DNA of 51,107 nt from Lachnospiraceae bacterium (GTDB lineage Bacteria > Bacillota > Clostridia > Lachnospirales > Lachnospiraceae), in contig JAJQDT010000004.1 in NCBI GenBank assembly GCA_021202075.1, forward strand, positions 1-51,107, read 5' to 3'. The notes beneath the pieces are model-generated. The model saw only the letters and a list, made by a program, of their open reading frames with translations, made no database searches and was not told the origin of the DNA. Below, piece by piece: positions 41,547-49,527 of this stretch. The translations under genes and the position numbers were made by a program. Within the stretch, counting starts at the first letter, position 1; each line of letters starts with the position of its first letter.

Positions 41547-42743
41547 ATGGCAAAAAAAGAGAACAGATTCAGAGGGTACGATATTTCCACGCAGGCTATA
41601 CACACCGGAACGGATTACGACGAGGGAACCGGCGCTGTCCGCAGACCCTTGCACATGGCGAACAGCTACAGGCTGCCGGATGATCTTTCACAGGTCAATT
41701 ATTCCTCTACGGATCTTTTGATGTATTCCAGAAACGGAAATGCAAACCAGCACTGGCTGGAGGAAAAAATCGCTGCTTTGTACAATGCGGATGACGCGAT
41801 CGTGCTGGCAAGCGGAGTCGGGGCACTTCATGCGCTGTTCTGGACGCTTCTGAAATCCGGTGACAGGGTGGTATATCCAAATGTCAGTTATATGGCTGTC
41901 TACCGGATGTTCCATGAGCTGTTCAATAAAAAATTCGGCGTGGAAACGGTCATGGTGGATATGACAGATATGGAAGCGGTAAAAAGAGCGATCACTCCCG
42001 GTACAAAGCTGGTTCATATCGAAACGCCGGACAATCCAACCGTAGGGGTGACAGACATAGCGGCGGTTGCGAAGCTTGCTCACGAAAACGGAGCAATTCT
42101 GTCAGTTGATAACACCTTTGCGTCCCCTCTGAATCAAAAGCCATTGGAGCTTGGGGCAGATTTTGTGGTAGACGCGCTTACAAAGTTTATCAATGGCCAT
42201 GGTGACGCACAGGGAGGGGCGATTATCTCGAATGACCTGGAAACGATGGATCGCATTCGTTATGAAGCGCAGGTGAATGTCGGGGCTGTGATCAGTCCGT
42301 TCAATGCGTGGCAGATTTTCCGGGGTTCCGTTACATTTCCTCTGCGCATGGAGCGGATCAACCGATCCGCACAGCAGATAGCTGAATGGCTGGAGCAGCG
42401 GGAAAATGTGACATTCGTCTCTTATCCAGGGCTTCCTGACCATCCGGGGCACGAGCTGGCAAAGCGGCAGATGAAAAATGGCTTCGGGGGCGTGATTTCC
42501 TTTGGCGTAAATGCGGATGACAAAACGGTAGAGCAGTTTTGCGCAAAGCTGAAGGTCGTCACCTTCGCGGTCTCCCTGGGACATGATGAAAGCCTGATTT
42601 TCCCGCAGCCGAGCTATGATGAGCGGATAAGCCTGTATCCGGAAAAATTCAGAAAGGGCTTTATCCGGTTTAGTGTCGGGCTTGAATCCCCGGAGGACAT
42701 TATCCGGGATCTGGATCAGGCATTTGGGGCGGTTGGGCTGTGA
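41547..42743 (+). CDS. Trans-sulfuration family PLP enzyme (methionine gamma-lyase-like)
   Basis: 398-aa PLP enzyme. STQAIHTGTDYDEGTGAVRRPLHMANSY, LMYSRNGNANQHWLEEKIAALY (phosphate-binding Tyr-Arg), LSVDNTFASPLNQKPL and the cofactor lysine Lys213 in DALTKFINGHGDAQGG place it in the cystathionine gamma-synthase/methionine gamma-lyase family. Members with TKFINGHGD usually act as lyases, but the exact reaction is not certain. AGGAGG precedes the ATG. It is the third trans-sulfuration-family protein of the window and is co-transcribed with the ATP-grasp protein. Confidence 0.88.
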   Translation: MAKKENRFRGYDISTQAIHTGTDYDEGTGAVRRPLHMANSYRLPDDLSQVNYSSTDLLMYSRNGNANQHWLEEKIAALYNADDAIVLASGVGALHALFWTLLKSGDRVVYPNVSYMAVYRMFHELFNKKFGVETVMVDMTDMEAVKRAITPGTKLVHIETPDNPTVGVTDIAAVAKLAHENGAILSVDNTFASPLNQKPLELGADFVVDALTKFINGHGDAQGGAIISNDLETMDRIRYEAQVNVGAVISPFNAWQIFRGSVTFPLRMERINRSAQQIAEWLEQRENVTFVSYPGLPDHPGHELAKRQMKNGFGGVISFGVNADDKTVEQFCAKLKVVTFAVSLGHDESLIFPQPSYDERISLYPEKFRKGFIRFSVGLESPEDIIRDLDQAFGAVGL

Positions 42744-42823
42744 GAAATGAAACAGATAAAACGATATTTATCATTAGGAAGCTCCATCGCTCCCGGAAGC
42801 AATGGTTCAAACTTATACTTACA

Positions 42824-43497
42824 TTATTTGGCGTTATGGTAGATTTGGATCATGTCTTCCATATTCAGCTTTTTTGCAGAGCCGAAATGATTTTCACAGG
42901 CAGCAATACATCTGCGAGCCATTTCTTCAATTTGACGGTCAATCGGAGAAATACCTAACTCACTTAAATTGACAGGCATTTCGATACTGTGATAGAATTT
43001 CTCCATCGCCTGAATACCTGCCTGTGCAATTTCCACGTCCGTACCAGCAGTGGATATACCCATTACATTTTGTGCAAACCGAACAAATCGCGGCAGGCAG
43101 TCCCGATACACATATCTCGCCCAGCTTGGCCAAATGGCGGCCAGACCTGCGCCGTGGGTCACATCAAACATACCGCCCAGCTCATGCTCCAGCTTGTGGG
43201 ACATGAAATCACCGCATTACCGCCATTAGTGAAATATCGTTCCATTGTGTGCATCATAATATCCACACATCCGGATTCCGTTTGGTAATCCGGCAGGGAT
43301 TGAGTATAAGCCGGGTCCTCCGTCTCCAAAGAGCGGCGGAGAATATCCAGCAGTCCGGAGCGGGCTGCGCTTTGACCTCCATAGACGATCAGCACCTTAG
43401 ATGCACCCAATTTGCGAATTTCTTTTCCTGTTTGTAGTTCTACATTTTTCCCGAAATAGACCTTTGTAGGAGAATAGTATGTAAAATTATTCGACAT
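42824..43497 (-). pseudogene. Iron-containing alcohol dehydrogenase, degraded
   Basis: The N-terminus (MSNNFTYYSPTKVYFGKNVE...VLIVYGGQSAARSGLLDIL) is intact up to residue ~55. It then jumps to SLPDYQTESGCVDIMMHTMERYF, losing about 130 residues that include the NAD-binding GGGS motif. A second deletion then shifts the frame. The C-terminal third (LEHELGGMFDVTHGAGLAAIWPSW...) continues in another frame from 43204 to the stop at 42824. It is a paralogue of the intact gene at 9537. It cannot encode an active enzyme. Confidence 0.9.
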
Positions 43498-43590
43498 AGT
43501 TGAGTTTTCCTTTCCTTTTCATTATTCGGATTGTGCTTATATCATATAATTTTCACAAATTATTATCCATGTCATATTTATCTATTTACC

Positions 43591-43640
43591 TTGCCATTCT
43601 GCACATAAATGGATATAATACAAGTAGGGAATTCCTACTT
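43591..43640 (+). promoter_or_regulatory. Promoter and operator of the AbrB/PIN toxin-antitoxin genes
   Basis: -35 TTGCCA (43591-43596), 17-bp spacer, -10 TATAAT (43614-43619). The inverted repeat AAGTAGG / CCTACTT (43622-43628 with 43634-43640) covers the predicted transcription start and is followed by a third partial copy, CCCTACTT. Placement fits autorepression by the antitoxin. Confidence 0.75.
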
Positions 43641-43671
43641 CCCTACTTTTTCGGATTCGGAGGTGTTATTT

Positions 43672-43944
43672 ATGGCTGAAACATTAGTAAATGATGCAAG
43701 GGTAATGTCAAAAGGGCAGGTGACCATACCAAAGAATATCCGCGCTGCTCTGGGTGTTAGTACCGGTGATCGCGTAACATTTATTGTCGAAGGAGGCTCT
43801 GTAAGAGTCGTCAATTCTGCTGTTTATGCAATGAGAAAATTTCAGCAGCAGATGAAGGGGGAAGCAGAAAAAGCAGGTTTGCTTTCCGAGGAGGATGTAA
43901 CTGCATGGATCACTGCTTCTCGACGCGAGGAAGATGAAGAATGA
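43672..43944 (+). CDS. AbrB/MazE-type antitoxin
   Basis: 90-aa DNA-binding antitoxin. The swapped-hairpin AbrB domain is clear: ARVMSKGQVTIPKNIRAALGVSTGDRVTFIVEGGSVRVVNS. The C-terminal tail (MKGEAEKAGLLSEEDVTAWITASRREEDEE) should wrap the toxin. The start at 43672 has GGAGG 8 nt upstream. Its stop overlaps the toxin start (ATGA), the usual coupling. Confidence 0.9.
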   Translation: MAETLVNDARVMSKGQVTIPKNIRAALGVSTGDRVTFIVEGGSVRVVNSAVYAMRKFQQQMKGEAEKAGLLSEEDVTAWITASRREEDEE

Positions 43945-44345
43945 AAATTATGCTGGACACAAATATTATTATTTCGGCCGCTCTTTTCCCTCATGGGAAA
44001 GCAGCACAGGCATTTTCCAAAGCATTGTCTGGTGCTTACGAGCCTGTTATGTGTGATTACATCGTAGATGAACTACACAGAAAATTTCGCGAGAAATTTC
44101 CGGAAAGGCTAACTGAGCTGGAGGCATTCCTGTTTAATGCACTCCAGTATATTCATTTAGTTCCTACTCCTGAAATGGAATCAGAGGCTGAAAGTATGAT
44201 TCGTGACTTGAAAGATCGCCCGATTCTTCGTGCAGCTATTTGCGCGCATGTCGATCTATTACTTACCGGAGATAAAGATTTTCTGGAATCGTCTGTGAAA
44301 ACGCCACGTATCATAGGCGTTCCGGAATTCCTGAATATGCAGTAA
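43941..44345 (+). CDS. PIN-domain toxin (VapC-like ribonuclease)
   Basis: 134-aa PIN-fold nuclease. The first acidic residue is Asp6 in MKIMLDTNIIISAALFPHGKAAQAF. A central acidic residue follows in VMCDYIVDELHRKF and the last pair in LLLTGDKDFL. It probably cleaves RNA and is neutralised by the upstream AbrB-type protein. Subtype and target are not visible. No terminator is obvious after it; TTTTTTT occurs at 44384 without a strong stem. Confidence 0.88.
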   Translation: MKIMLDTNIIISAALFPHGKAAQAFSKALSGAYEPVMCDYIVDELHRKFREKFPERLTELEAFLFNALQYIHLVPTPEMESEAESMIRDLKDRPILRAAICAHVDLLLTGDKDFLESSVKTPRIIGVPEFLNMQ

Positions 44346-44383
44346 ATGCTATAACCGTTATCGTATTTTAGGGAATTTTTTTC

Positions 44384-45000
44384 GGTGACGCAGAAAGCGG
44401 CAAATTTTCATCAGTGGAAACGGGCAATAAATTACCGGAATCCCTTGATTTTAAAGGATTTCCGGCATCTTCTACTGTCTCCGCTTCGCTCCGGTCGTTG
44501 AATATTCCGCCCGTTTTGTGGACGGGATGCCACCCGGCGAGGGCTAAACGGGCATCCACTGGGTCTCCGCTCCGCTTCGGTCGGTCCTTAACGCGTGCCA
44601 CTGGCACGCAGGACAGCCCAGCGCCTCTGCGTCCCGAACGTGAGAAGGCCAGCAGGCGTCCATGCACACGGAGATTCCTGTATGTGCCTGGAAGTGCCTG
44701 AAGTCAAAGTCCCCGATATAAATCGGAGACTTTGACTCTCGCGGCAGTCGCCAAATATCTGTGCAAGCACAGCTACTTGGCTCGTTGCTTCGCGGAAATA
44801 AAGGCTTTTCGCCAGTCGCTGCATTAAGAATCCCCGATTTACAAGGATCATTCAAAATCCGGTTTTGGGGAATTTTTAGGGAATTTTCCCTGCGATGAAT
44901 GATCGCAGCGAGGCAATAAGCTTACGGGCTGCACAACGTTCCTGTTTCCATCTTTAATTTTTGACCGACATGTTCAATAACAATTCCATTACCTTCTGGC
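44384..45000. repeat. Repeat-rich region without genes (element E5 and others)
   Basis: About 620 bp of stacked hairpins: CCGGAATCCCTT pairing with AAAGGATTTCCGG (44431-44463); two CCGCTTCGCTCCGGTCG-type motifs (44481, 44566); GGGATGCCACCCGGCGAGGG (44524-44543), identical to 31401-31420; GCGTGCC-ACT-GGCACGC (44592-44608); and GTCAAAGTC / GACTTTGAC enclosing CCGAT / ATCGG (44703-44736). Short open frames here show no family resemblance. I see no gene I can support. Confidence 0.7.
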
Positions 45001-45020
45001 AGTTATCAAGTTAATTCCAT

Positions 45021-45572
45021 TTATTCCCGTAAGTAACTCAAAGTGTACTCCTTCATTAACCGATCTACTGCTACTTCTGGCTGATCATTATTGATATAAA
45101 ACTTATTCTGAACATTTCTATATACAGCACTATACCAGGCAATGTCTTCTTTGATTTCTTTCAGATAATGCTGCCTGTATTTACTTTTATAGTTATCATC
45201 TCGATATATAACGTCGTTTTCATCACTAAAAACAAGCCTGTCAAAAATATTTTCGGCAGTGTCCAGCAATTCGATAGCAATAACGTCATCCCTTCTCAAA
45301 TAATTGAAAAAATAATCAGCATATGACATAGGAGTAACCGCTACCACTTTATTAACATTTTGCTTCATGATCTCGCAAAGGACAATCCCTCTTTTTTTAT
45401 CCCGGCTCCTAAGATCACCAGTATTCACAAACTGTTCCAGCGTAACCTGATAATATTTCTTCACTTCTTCATCAAGATCATAAAAACTAAATCCCGTCTT
45501 ATTTGCTAATTTAGAACCAATTGTGGTTTTTCCAACATTAGAAACACCAAATAACAAAATTGTTTGCATCAT
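45021..45572 (-). CDS. P-loop kinase-like protein (shikimate kinase-related fold)
   Basis: 183-aa protein with P-loop GVSNVGKTT at residues 9-17 and an N-terminal half resembling shikimate/gluconate kinases (TIGSKLANKTGFSFYDLDEEVKKYYQVTLEQFVNTGD). The C-terminal half is Tyr- and Asp-rich and diverged, without the usual shikimate kinase lid and arginine signatures. True shikimate kinase activity is therefore doubtful. It lies next to the split AlbA_2 gene in the accessory region and is more AT-rich than the metabolic genes. Function unassigned. Confidence 0.65.
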   Translation of the reverse strand: MMQTILLFGVSNVGKTTIGSKLANKTGFSFYDLDEEVKKYYQVTLEQFVNTGDLRSRDKKRGIVLCEIMKQNVNKVVAVTPMSYADYFFNYLRRDDVIAIELLDTAENIFDRLVFSDENDVIYRDDNYKSKYRQHYLKEIKEDIAWYSAVYRNVQNKFYINNDQPEVAVDRLMKEYTLSYLRE

Positions 45573-45685
45573 TATCCATAGATCTCCATGATTTTTCAGT
45601 CAATATGGTAATATCCTGTTTGTAGCGCAAAATGCGGTTCGTTTGAACATTGCTATTCAAAAAGCGTTCCATTTCTGCCATAGTT

Positions 45686-47517
45686 TCATTTTCTCCTGTA
45701 AATTGTAGATACTGAACCTCCCTCTTTTACTAAAACATCCAAATCTACTAAACGCTGCAGATATCGAAATACTGTAGTTTTAGATTTCCCCGTAATCTTC
45801 CTGATAGTCTGGGCTTCAATCGTATCGTATCGTTTCAAATAATCCACAATTGGAAGCATCTTCACTTTTTCTTTTTCAGATAACTTTCTGCTCAAAATAT
45901 CCATCATTCTATCAATAGATTCTTCCTCTGTTTCAGATAATGGATTTTCTTTTCCAACCATTTCTGTTAGGATGTTTTCACTGTTTGTGTCTAAAATAAT
46001 GTCTCCACTTGTGTCTCGCAAAGCTTCCGTTTGTTCTTCTTTCGGGTACGTATCATAATACCTTCCATATTTCAGCAATTTCATATACAAATCGCAGGCA
46101 TTGCACACTAGCTCCACTCCGCCTTTCGGATTTGCGTTAATCACAGGATAGGGTGCGTCGGCCTGGTCACATTCCATTTTTATTTTGTCAAAGCCGCTTC
46201 CCCATGATTCAATCTCACCAGAGCGATAAAACACATCTGCCATTTTGGGATTATGAGGAATGGACGGATGACGCTCGTATACTTTTGCCACATCAATTTT
46301 ATCCGGCCACTGCCCGTCATTCCAAATGGTAATTTTATCATCATATACCCGAATCTGGATCGGTATACCGGTCTCATACGCTTTGTGATTGACAGAGTTT
46401 AATAATACCTCTCTAAAACCCTCTTTGGGCCAGAGAAATGTTTCAACTCTCTGTAAACCATCATACGATATCAATGCCTTCAGATACTTTGTATAAATCA
46501 GGTCGATTGCCTTGTCCACCTGTGTCATCAATGGACCATGCACATCATCCGAGTAAATGATATCATCTACCTTATTTTGCCCATAAGCTCCCGCCGGTGC
46601 GAAGTAGGCAATTTTAATGTACGCGCCTGTCACATATTGTTCTGGGTCTGGATGAAACATGAGCAACACCGCCCGAACAAGATGATTGCGACCATACAGC
46701 TTTAAATCATGCAGCAGCACATCGTCCGGCGCAGATGCCTCCGCTTCCGTCATGCGTTTTTTCGCAACTGCTTTCTTTCGAAAAACTGCCAGTGCTTCTT
46801 TGCTCAAATCTTCTGCGCTAGTATCCGGCATCGGAACCGCATCCCATGTCAGACGGGCTCTTTCCAGCAAAAAATTTTGCAGTTCAAATCCATTCAGTTC
46901 GTGAAGAACGGAACCGGAGCGTTTGTAATACTTTCCATCACAGGATATGGCAAACGGATATCGGGGAACGGTTATCTCAATATAGTCCATCGCATGTCCG
47001 TACTCGCTTGCGAGTATGGACGAAGGCCGCGCCTTGCGCGAAGCGCAACTTTCATGCGCGGCTTTCATTATACGCCGTCATGAGCAATATAGAGCGGATT
47101 TTCTTTTTCCAATATAGCGAGTGTTCGGTACCTTCTGTCAGTTTCTTCCATCTGATCCAGGCTGATCAGGCCACAGGCATACTGATTTATCAGCTTTGAA
47201 GAAATATTTTGAGGTACAGTATTGCCATAACGTATATTATCTCCCTGCCTGCCGGTAAATACCTTTACACTGGCAAGGACGCCGAGTTTATCATTAATCT
47301 TATTCGGCAACCCTTCAAGTAGACGCCTTGAATCCTTTGCCCCAACAATATATCCATCGTCATTTACACCGATATATATGGAGCCTCCATCCGTATTTGC
47401 GTAACCACACAGCCATTTCAGGTATTCATCCTGCCATGACCACTTCCATTCTGTAGATTGAGACTCCTGCGAAGATTGGGAAAACGCTTTCCCTTCCGAA
47501 TCTTTATAGTTGTTCAC
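45686..47517 (-). pseudogene. AlbA_2 (Schlafen-like)/ATP-binding protein gene, split by a hairpin element
   Basis: The 5' part (47517-47068) encodes an AlbA_2 start (WKWSWQDEYLKWLCGYANTDGGSIYIGVNDDGYIVGAKD). The 3' part (from 47068) resumes with MDYIEITVPRYPFAISCDGKYYKRSGSVLHELNG, a divergent GHKL-type ATPase region (EVLLNSVNHKAYETGIPIQIRVYDDKITIWNDG) and a C-terminal helix-turn-helix (TIEAQTIRKITGKSKTTVFRYLQRL). Element E6 sits exactly at the junction and creates an overlapping TAATG stop-start, so two polypeptides could still be made by reinitiation. Such proteins act as regulators or accessory/defence factors. Without the element it would be one protein of about 580 residues. Confidence 0.8.
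46996..47062 (-). repeat. Two-hairpin structured element E6, inside the AlbA_2 gene
   Basis: On the minus strand: GCCGCGC, 7-nt bulge ATGAAAG, TTGCGC-TTC-GCGCAA, single G, GCGCGGC, CTTC, then GTCCATACTCG / CGAGTACGGAC. Architecture and outer sequence match E4, but the inner stem is fully replaced with compensatory pairs. It carries its own in-frame ATG codons. The wider inserted segment is about 83 bp (about 46988-47070). Confidence 0.85.
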
Positions 47518-47570
47518 GATTACTCCCCCTCATCAAAACCATACACGATCAGAACTTCATTTCTCCGCTT

Positions 47571-47599
47571 ATTATATACTGAATTTTTCCTGCTGTCAT
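47571..47599 (-). promoter_or_regulatory. Promoter of the split AlbA_2 gene
   Basis: Minus strand: -35 ATGACA (47599-47594), 17-bp spacer, -10 TATAAT (47576-47571). A nearly identical promoter (GTGACA, N17, TATAAT) lies before the gene remnant at 49445-49473. Confidence 0.65.
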
Positions 47600-47836
47600 C
47601 CAATTTGTGCCTGGAAAAACGAATGCTGCGATGCATCTGAAGCCGGTTTTAATCAGATTCTGGAAGTATCTCTGGCATCTGTTCCCAGATATTTTTTCAA
47701 AAAATAAAATTTTCCTGTAACCATTTTCCTTTTTGAATCGTGTTATTATTGAAAGGCCTTTTAAAGCGGACTCGCAAAAGTCCTGCCGAACTACAAAACT
47801 GTAAAGAATCATATATTTATGTGACAGGGAGCGCCC

Positions 47837-48395
47837 ATGAGAATACCAACAGAGGTATTGCTGGAACGATACAAGGACAATCTGTTTGCCGCTGCAGCGC
47901 CAGCCAAACGCGAAGCGTTTTTCAATTGCTGGCGCGTCCTGCCGCCGAGCTTGGCGAGGGGGCGATTCTATATTCCATATCTGTAAAAATGCCGCAGATG
48001 CGGACGACGTAGTCCAGGATACATTCCTTCAATACCACATATCAGAAAAAGGCTTTCAGGATGAGCAGCACATCCGTGCCTGGCTATTGCGAGTGGCCAT
48101 CAACAGGGCAAAAGATGTCAACCGATCGTTCTGGAGACGGAACCGTGTTTCACTGGATGAATATACGGCAACATTGCCGTTTGAAAGCAGCGAATCAGAA
48201 AACCTCTTTGCACAGGTCATGAAGCTGCCGGAAAAGCAGCGGATTGTCATCCATCTGTATTACTACGAGGATTACACGGTTCGGGAAATCGCAGAAATAT
48301 TGAATCTGAGTGAATCCAACGTAAAAATCCGGCTCATGCGGGGACGTAAGCTTCTCAAACAGGCATTAAAGGAGGAATGGGACGATGACGAATAA
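47837..48395 (+). pseudogene. ECF-type RNA polymerase sigma factor, interrupted by a hairpin element
   Basis: ATG 47837 (AGGGAG upstream) reads MRIPTEVLLERYKDNLFAAA, the normal start of region 2. It is then interrupted by about 70 bp of hairpin repeat (47897-47966), and the frame ends at a stop soon after. The remainder continues in another frame: HICKNAADADDVVQDTFLQYH (region 2) through VREIAEILNLSESNVKIRLMRGRKLLKQAL (region 4). A TTG at 47886 could start the second part, but it would lack region 2.1. The downstream partner gene overlaps its end, so the pair was once an ECF sigma/anti-sigma operon. Confidence 0.8.
47897..47935 (+). repeat. Structured hairpin element E7, inside the sigma-factor gene
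   Basis: GCGCCAGC / GCTGGCGC outer stem, single C, AAACGC-GAA-GCGTTT inner stem, 7-nt bulge TTCAATT. The layout is the same as hairpin 1 of E4 and E6 read on the complementary strand, yet both stems differ in sequence. It is followed by GCCGCCGAGCTTGGCGAGGG (47941-47960), which contains the GGCGAGGG motif of E1, E3 and E5. Confidence 0.85.
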
Positions 48396-48993
48396 GGAGA
48401 AATACAAAGAAGCGTTTTCGGTGCTTCATGCCTCCGATGACATTTCTTTGGAGGTAGAAAAAATGCAGAAAAATAAAAGAAACAGTCGCAGAAAACAAGT
48501 TATCGCAGCATGTGCCTGTGTGGCCATTGTGGCAGGAAGCATGACTGCTTATGCTACAGACCTTGCCGGCATCCAGAGCAGAATCCATGGATGGATTCAT
48601 GGCGAACTAAAGAGTGTGGATGTGACCAGCGAAACAGATGGCAGTTATACGTTTACCTGGACAGAAGATGGGACTACTCAGGAAGTCTCGGGCGGCGGCG
48701 TTTCCATGAATGCATCAGGGGAGCAGACCGCACTCTCTGCGAATGAAGTCCTTGAGGGCTTTTCGACCAGTGTAGAGACCGATGATGACGGCACCATATG
48801 GCTTTATTTCGAGTCCCATAAAGTAGATATTACGGAATATCTGTCCGGAAGCAGCAAGAGCTGCAAAGTAGCAATCCAGGATAATGAGACAACGACCTAT
48901 TTCGACATAAAATCAAATGGCAGCGGCGGGTATAGCCTGTCCTACTCGGATTCACCGGAGGGTTCCGCTGACGCATATACAATTGTGAGCTAA
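48385..48993 (+). CDS. Membrane-anchored sigma-partner (putative anti-sigma) protein
   Basis: 202-aa protein: a cytoplasmic N-terminus with Lys/Arg-rich stretch (about residues 1-36), one membrane helix (QVIAACACVAIVAGSMTAYA, about 37-57), and an outer domain rich in Ser, Thr, Asp and Gly. It overlaps the sigma gene by 11 bp, the usual arrangement for ECF sigma and its anti-sigma or cell-surface sensor. I do not recognise a named family. With the sigma factor broken, it may be an orphan. GGAGGAATGGG precedes the ATG. Confidence 0.7.
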   Translation: MTNKEKYKEAFSVLHASDDISLEVEKMQKNKRNSRRKQVIAACACVAIVAGSMTAYATDLAGIQSRIHGWIHGELKSVDVTSETDGSYTFTWTEDGTTQEVSGGGVSMNASGEQTALSANEVLEGFSTSVETDDDGTIWLYFESHKVDITEYLSGSSKSCKVAIQDNETTTYFDIKSNGSGGYSLSYSDSPEGSADAYTIVS

Positions 48994-49039
48994 AAGACAC
49001 AGAAATGGCAACGCTCGTATTTTCAAAAATTTCTTGAAT

Positions 49040-49092
49040 AAAGCAGCTCATTTCTCCTTCAAATCATTTGGAGAAACGAGCTGCTTTTTGCT
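49040..49092 (+). terminator. Terminator after the sigma/anti-sigma pair
   Basis: AAGCAGCTC plus TTTCTCC pair with GGAGAAA plus GAGCTGCTT (one mismatch) around a 12-nt loop, followed by TTTTGCTTTTT. Confidence 0.85.
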
Positions 49093-49219
49093 TTTTATTA
49101 CGTCTTGCTGCGATGCGCGTCTTCTTTCGCTTTTAGCCGGGCTTTTGCTTAGAACGCCGATGAAAACGGCAAAAATTCCGCATTCTTACACACTGTTCTG
49201 GCGGAAGCTTAAAAACTCC

Positions 49220-49484
49220 TCATTCTATCCAATTGCGTTTCAAAAAGCGTTCCATTTCTGCCGTAGTTTCATTTTCTACTGTAAATTGTATATGCCGAAC
49301 CACCCTCACAGGATATGCAAACGGATATCGGGGAACGGTTATCTCAATATAGTCCATCGTGCCATCATGCATTAACATTATGAGAAGCCATTCATTCTTA
49401 TAGCATTTCAGAATCTGGTAATTCTGTCGTCCGTTTCTCCGCCTATTATATACTGCATTTTTTCTACTGTCACCCAATTTGTGT
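49220..49484 (-). pseudogene. Internally deleted remnant of a second AlbA_2-type gene
   Basis: The minus strand keeps a promoter like that at 47571. Then HDGTMDYIEITVPRYPFA matches the junction region of the split gene at about 46990. It is then fused directly to a segment (IQFTVENETTAEMERFL) that matches DNA just past that gene's 3' end (45655-45715). Some 1.2 kb of gene body is missing between them. This is a decayed paralogous copy, about 2.3 kb from the original. Confidence 0.75.
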
Positions 49485-49527
49485 CAGAAGGTATCCTTTA
49501 AAAACCAATGCAGCAGGATTTCATACA

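Noticed and set aside
44544..44855. Overlapping short frames in the 44.4-44.9 kb repeat region
   Set aside because: They run through hairpins and GC repeats, have no RBS and no recognised domain; treated as non-coding.
45021..45572. Shikimate kinase (aroK)
   Set aside because: Only the P-loop half fits; the later shikimate-binding and lid motifs are missing and the context is accessory, not aromatic biosynthesis.
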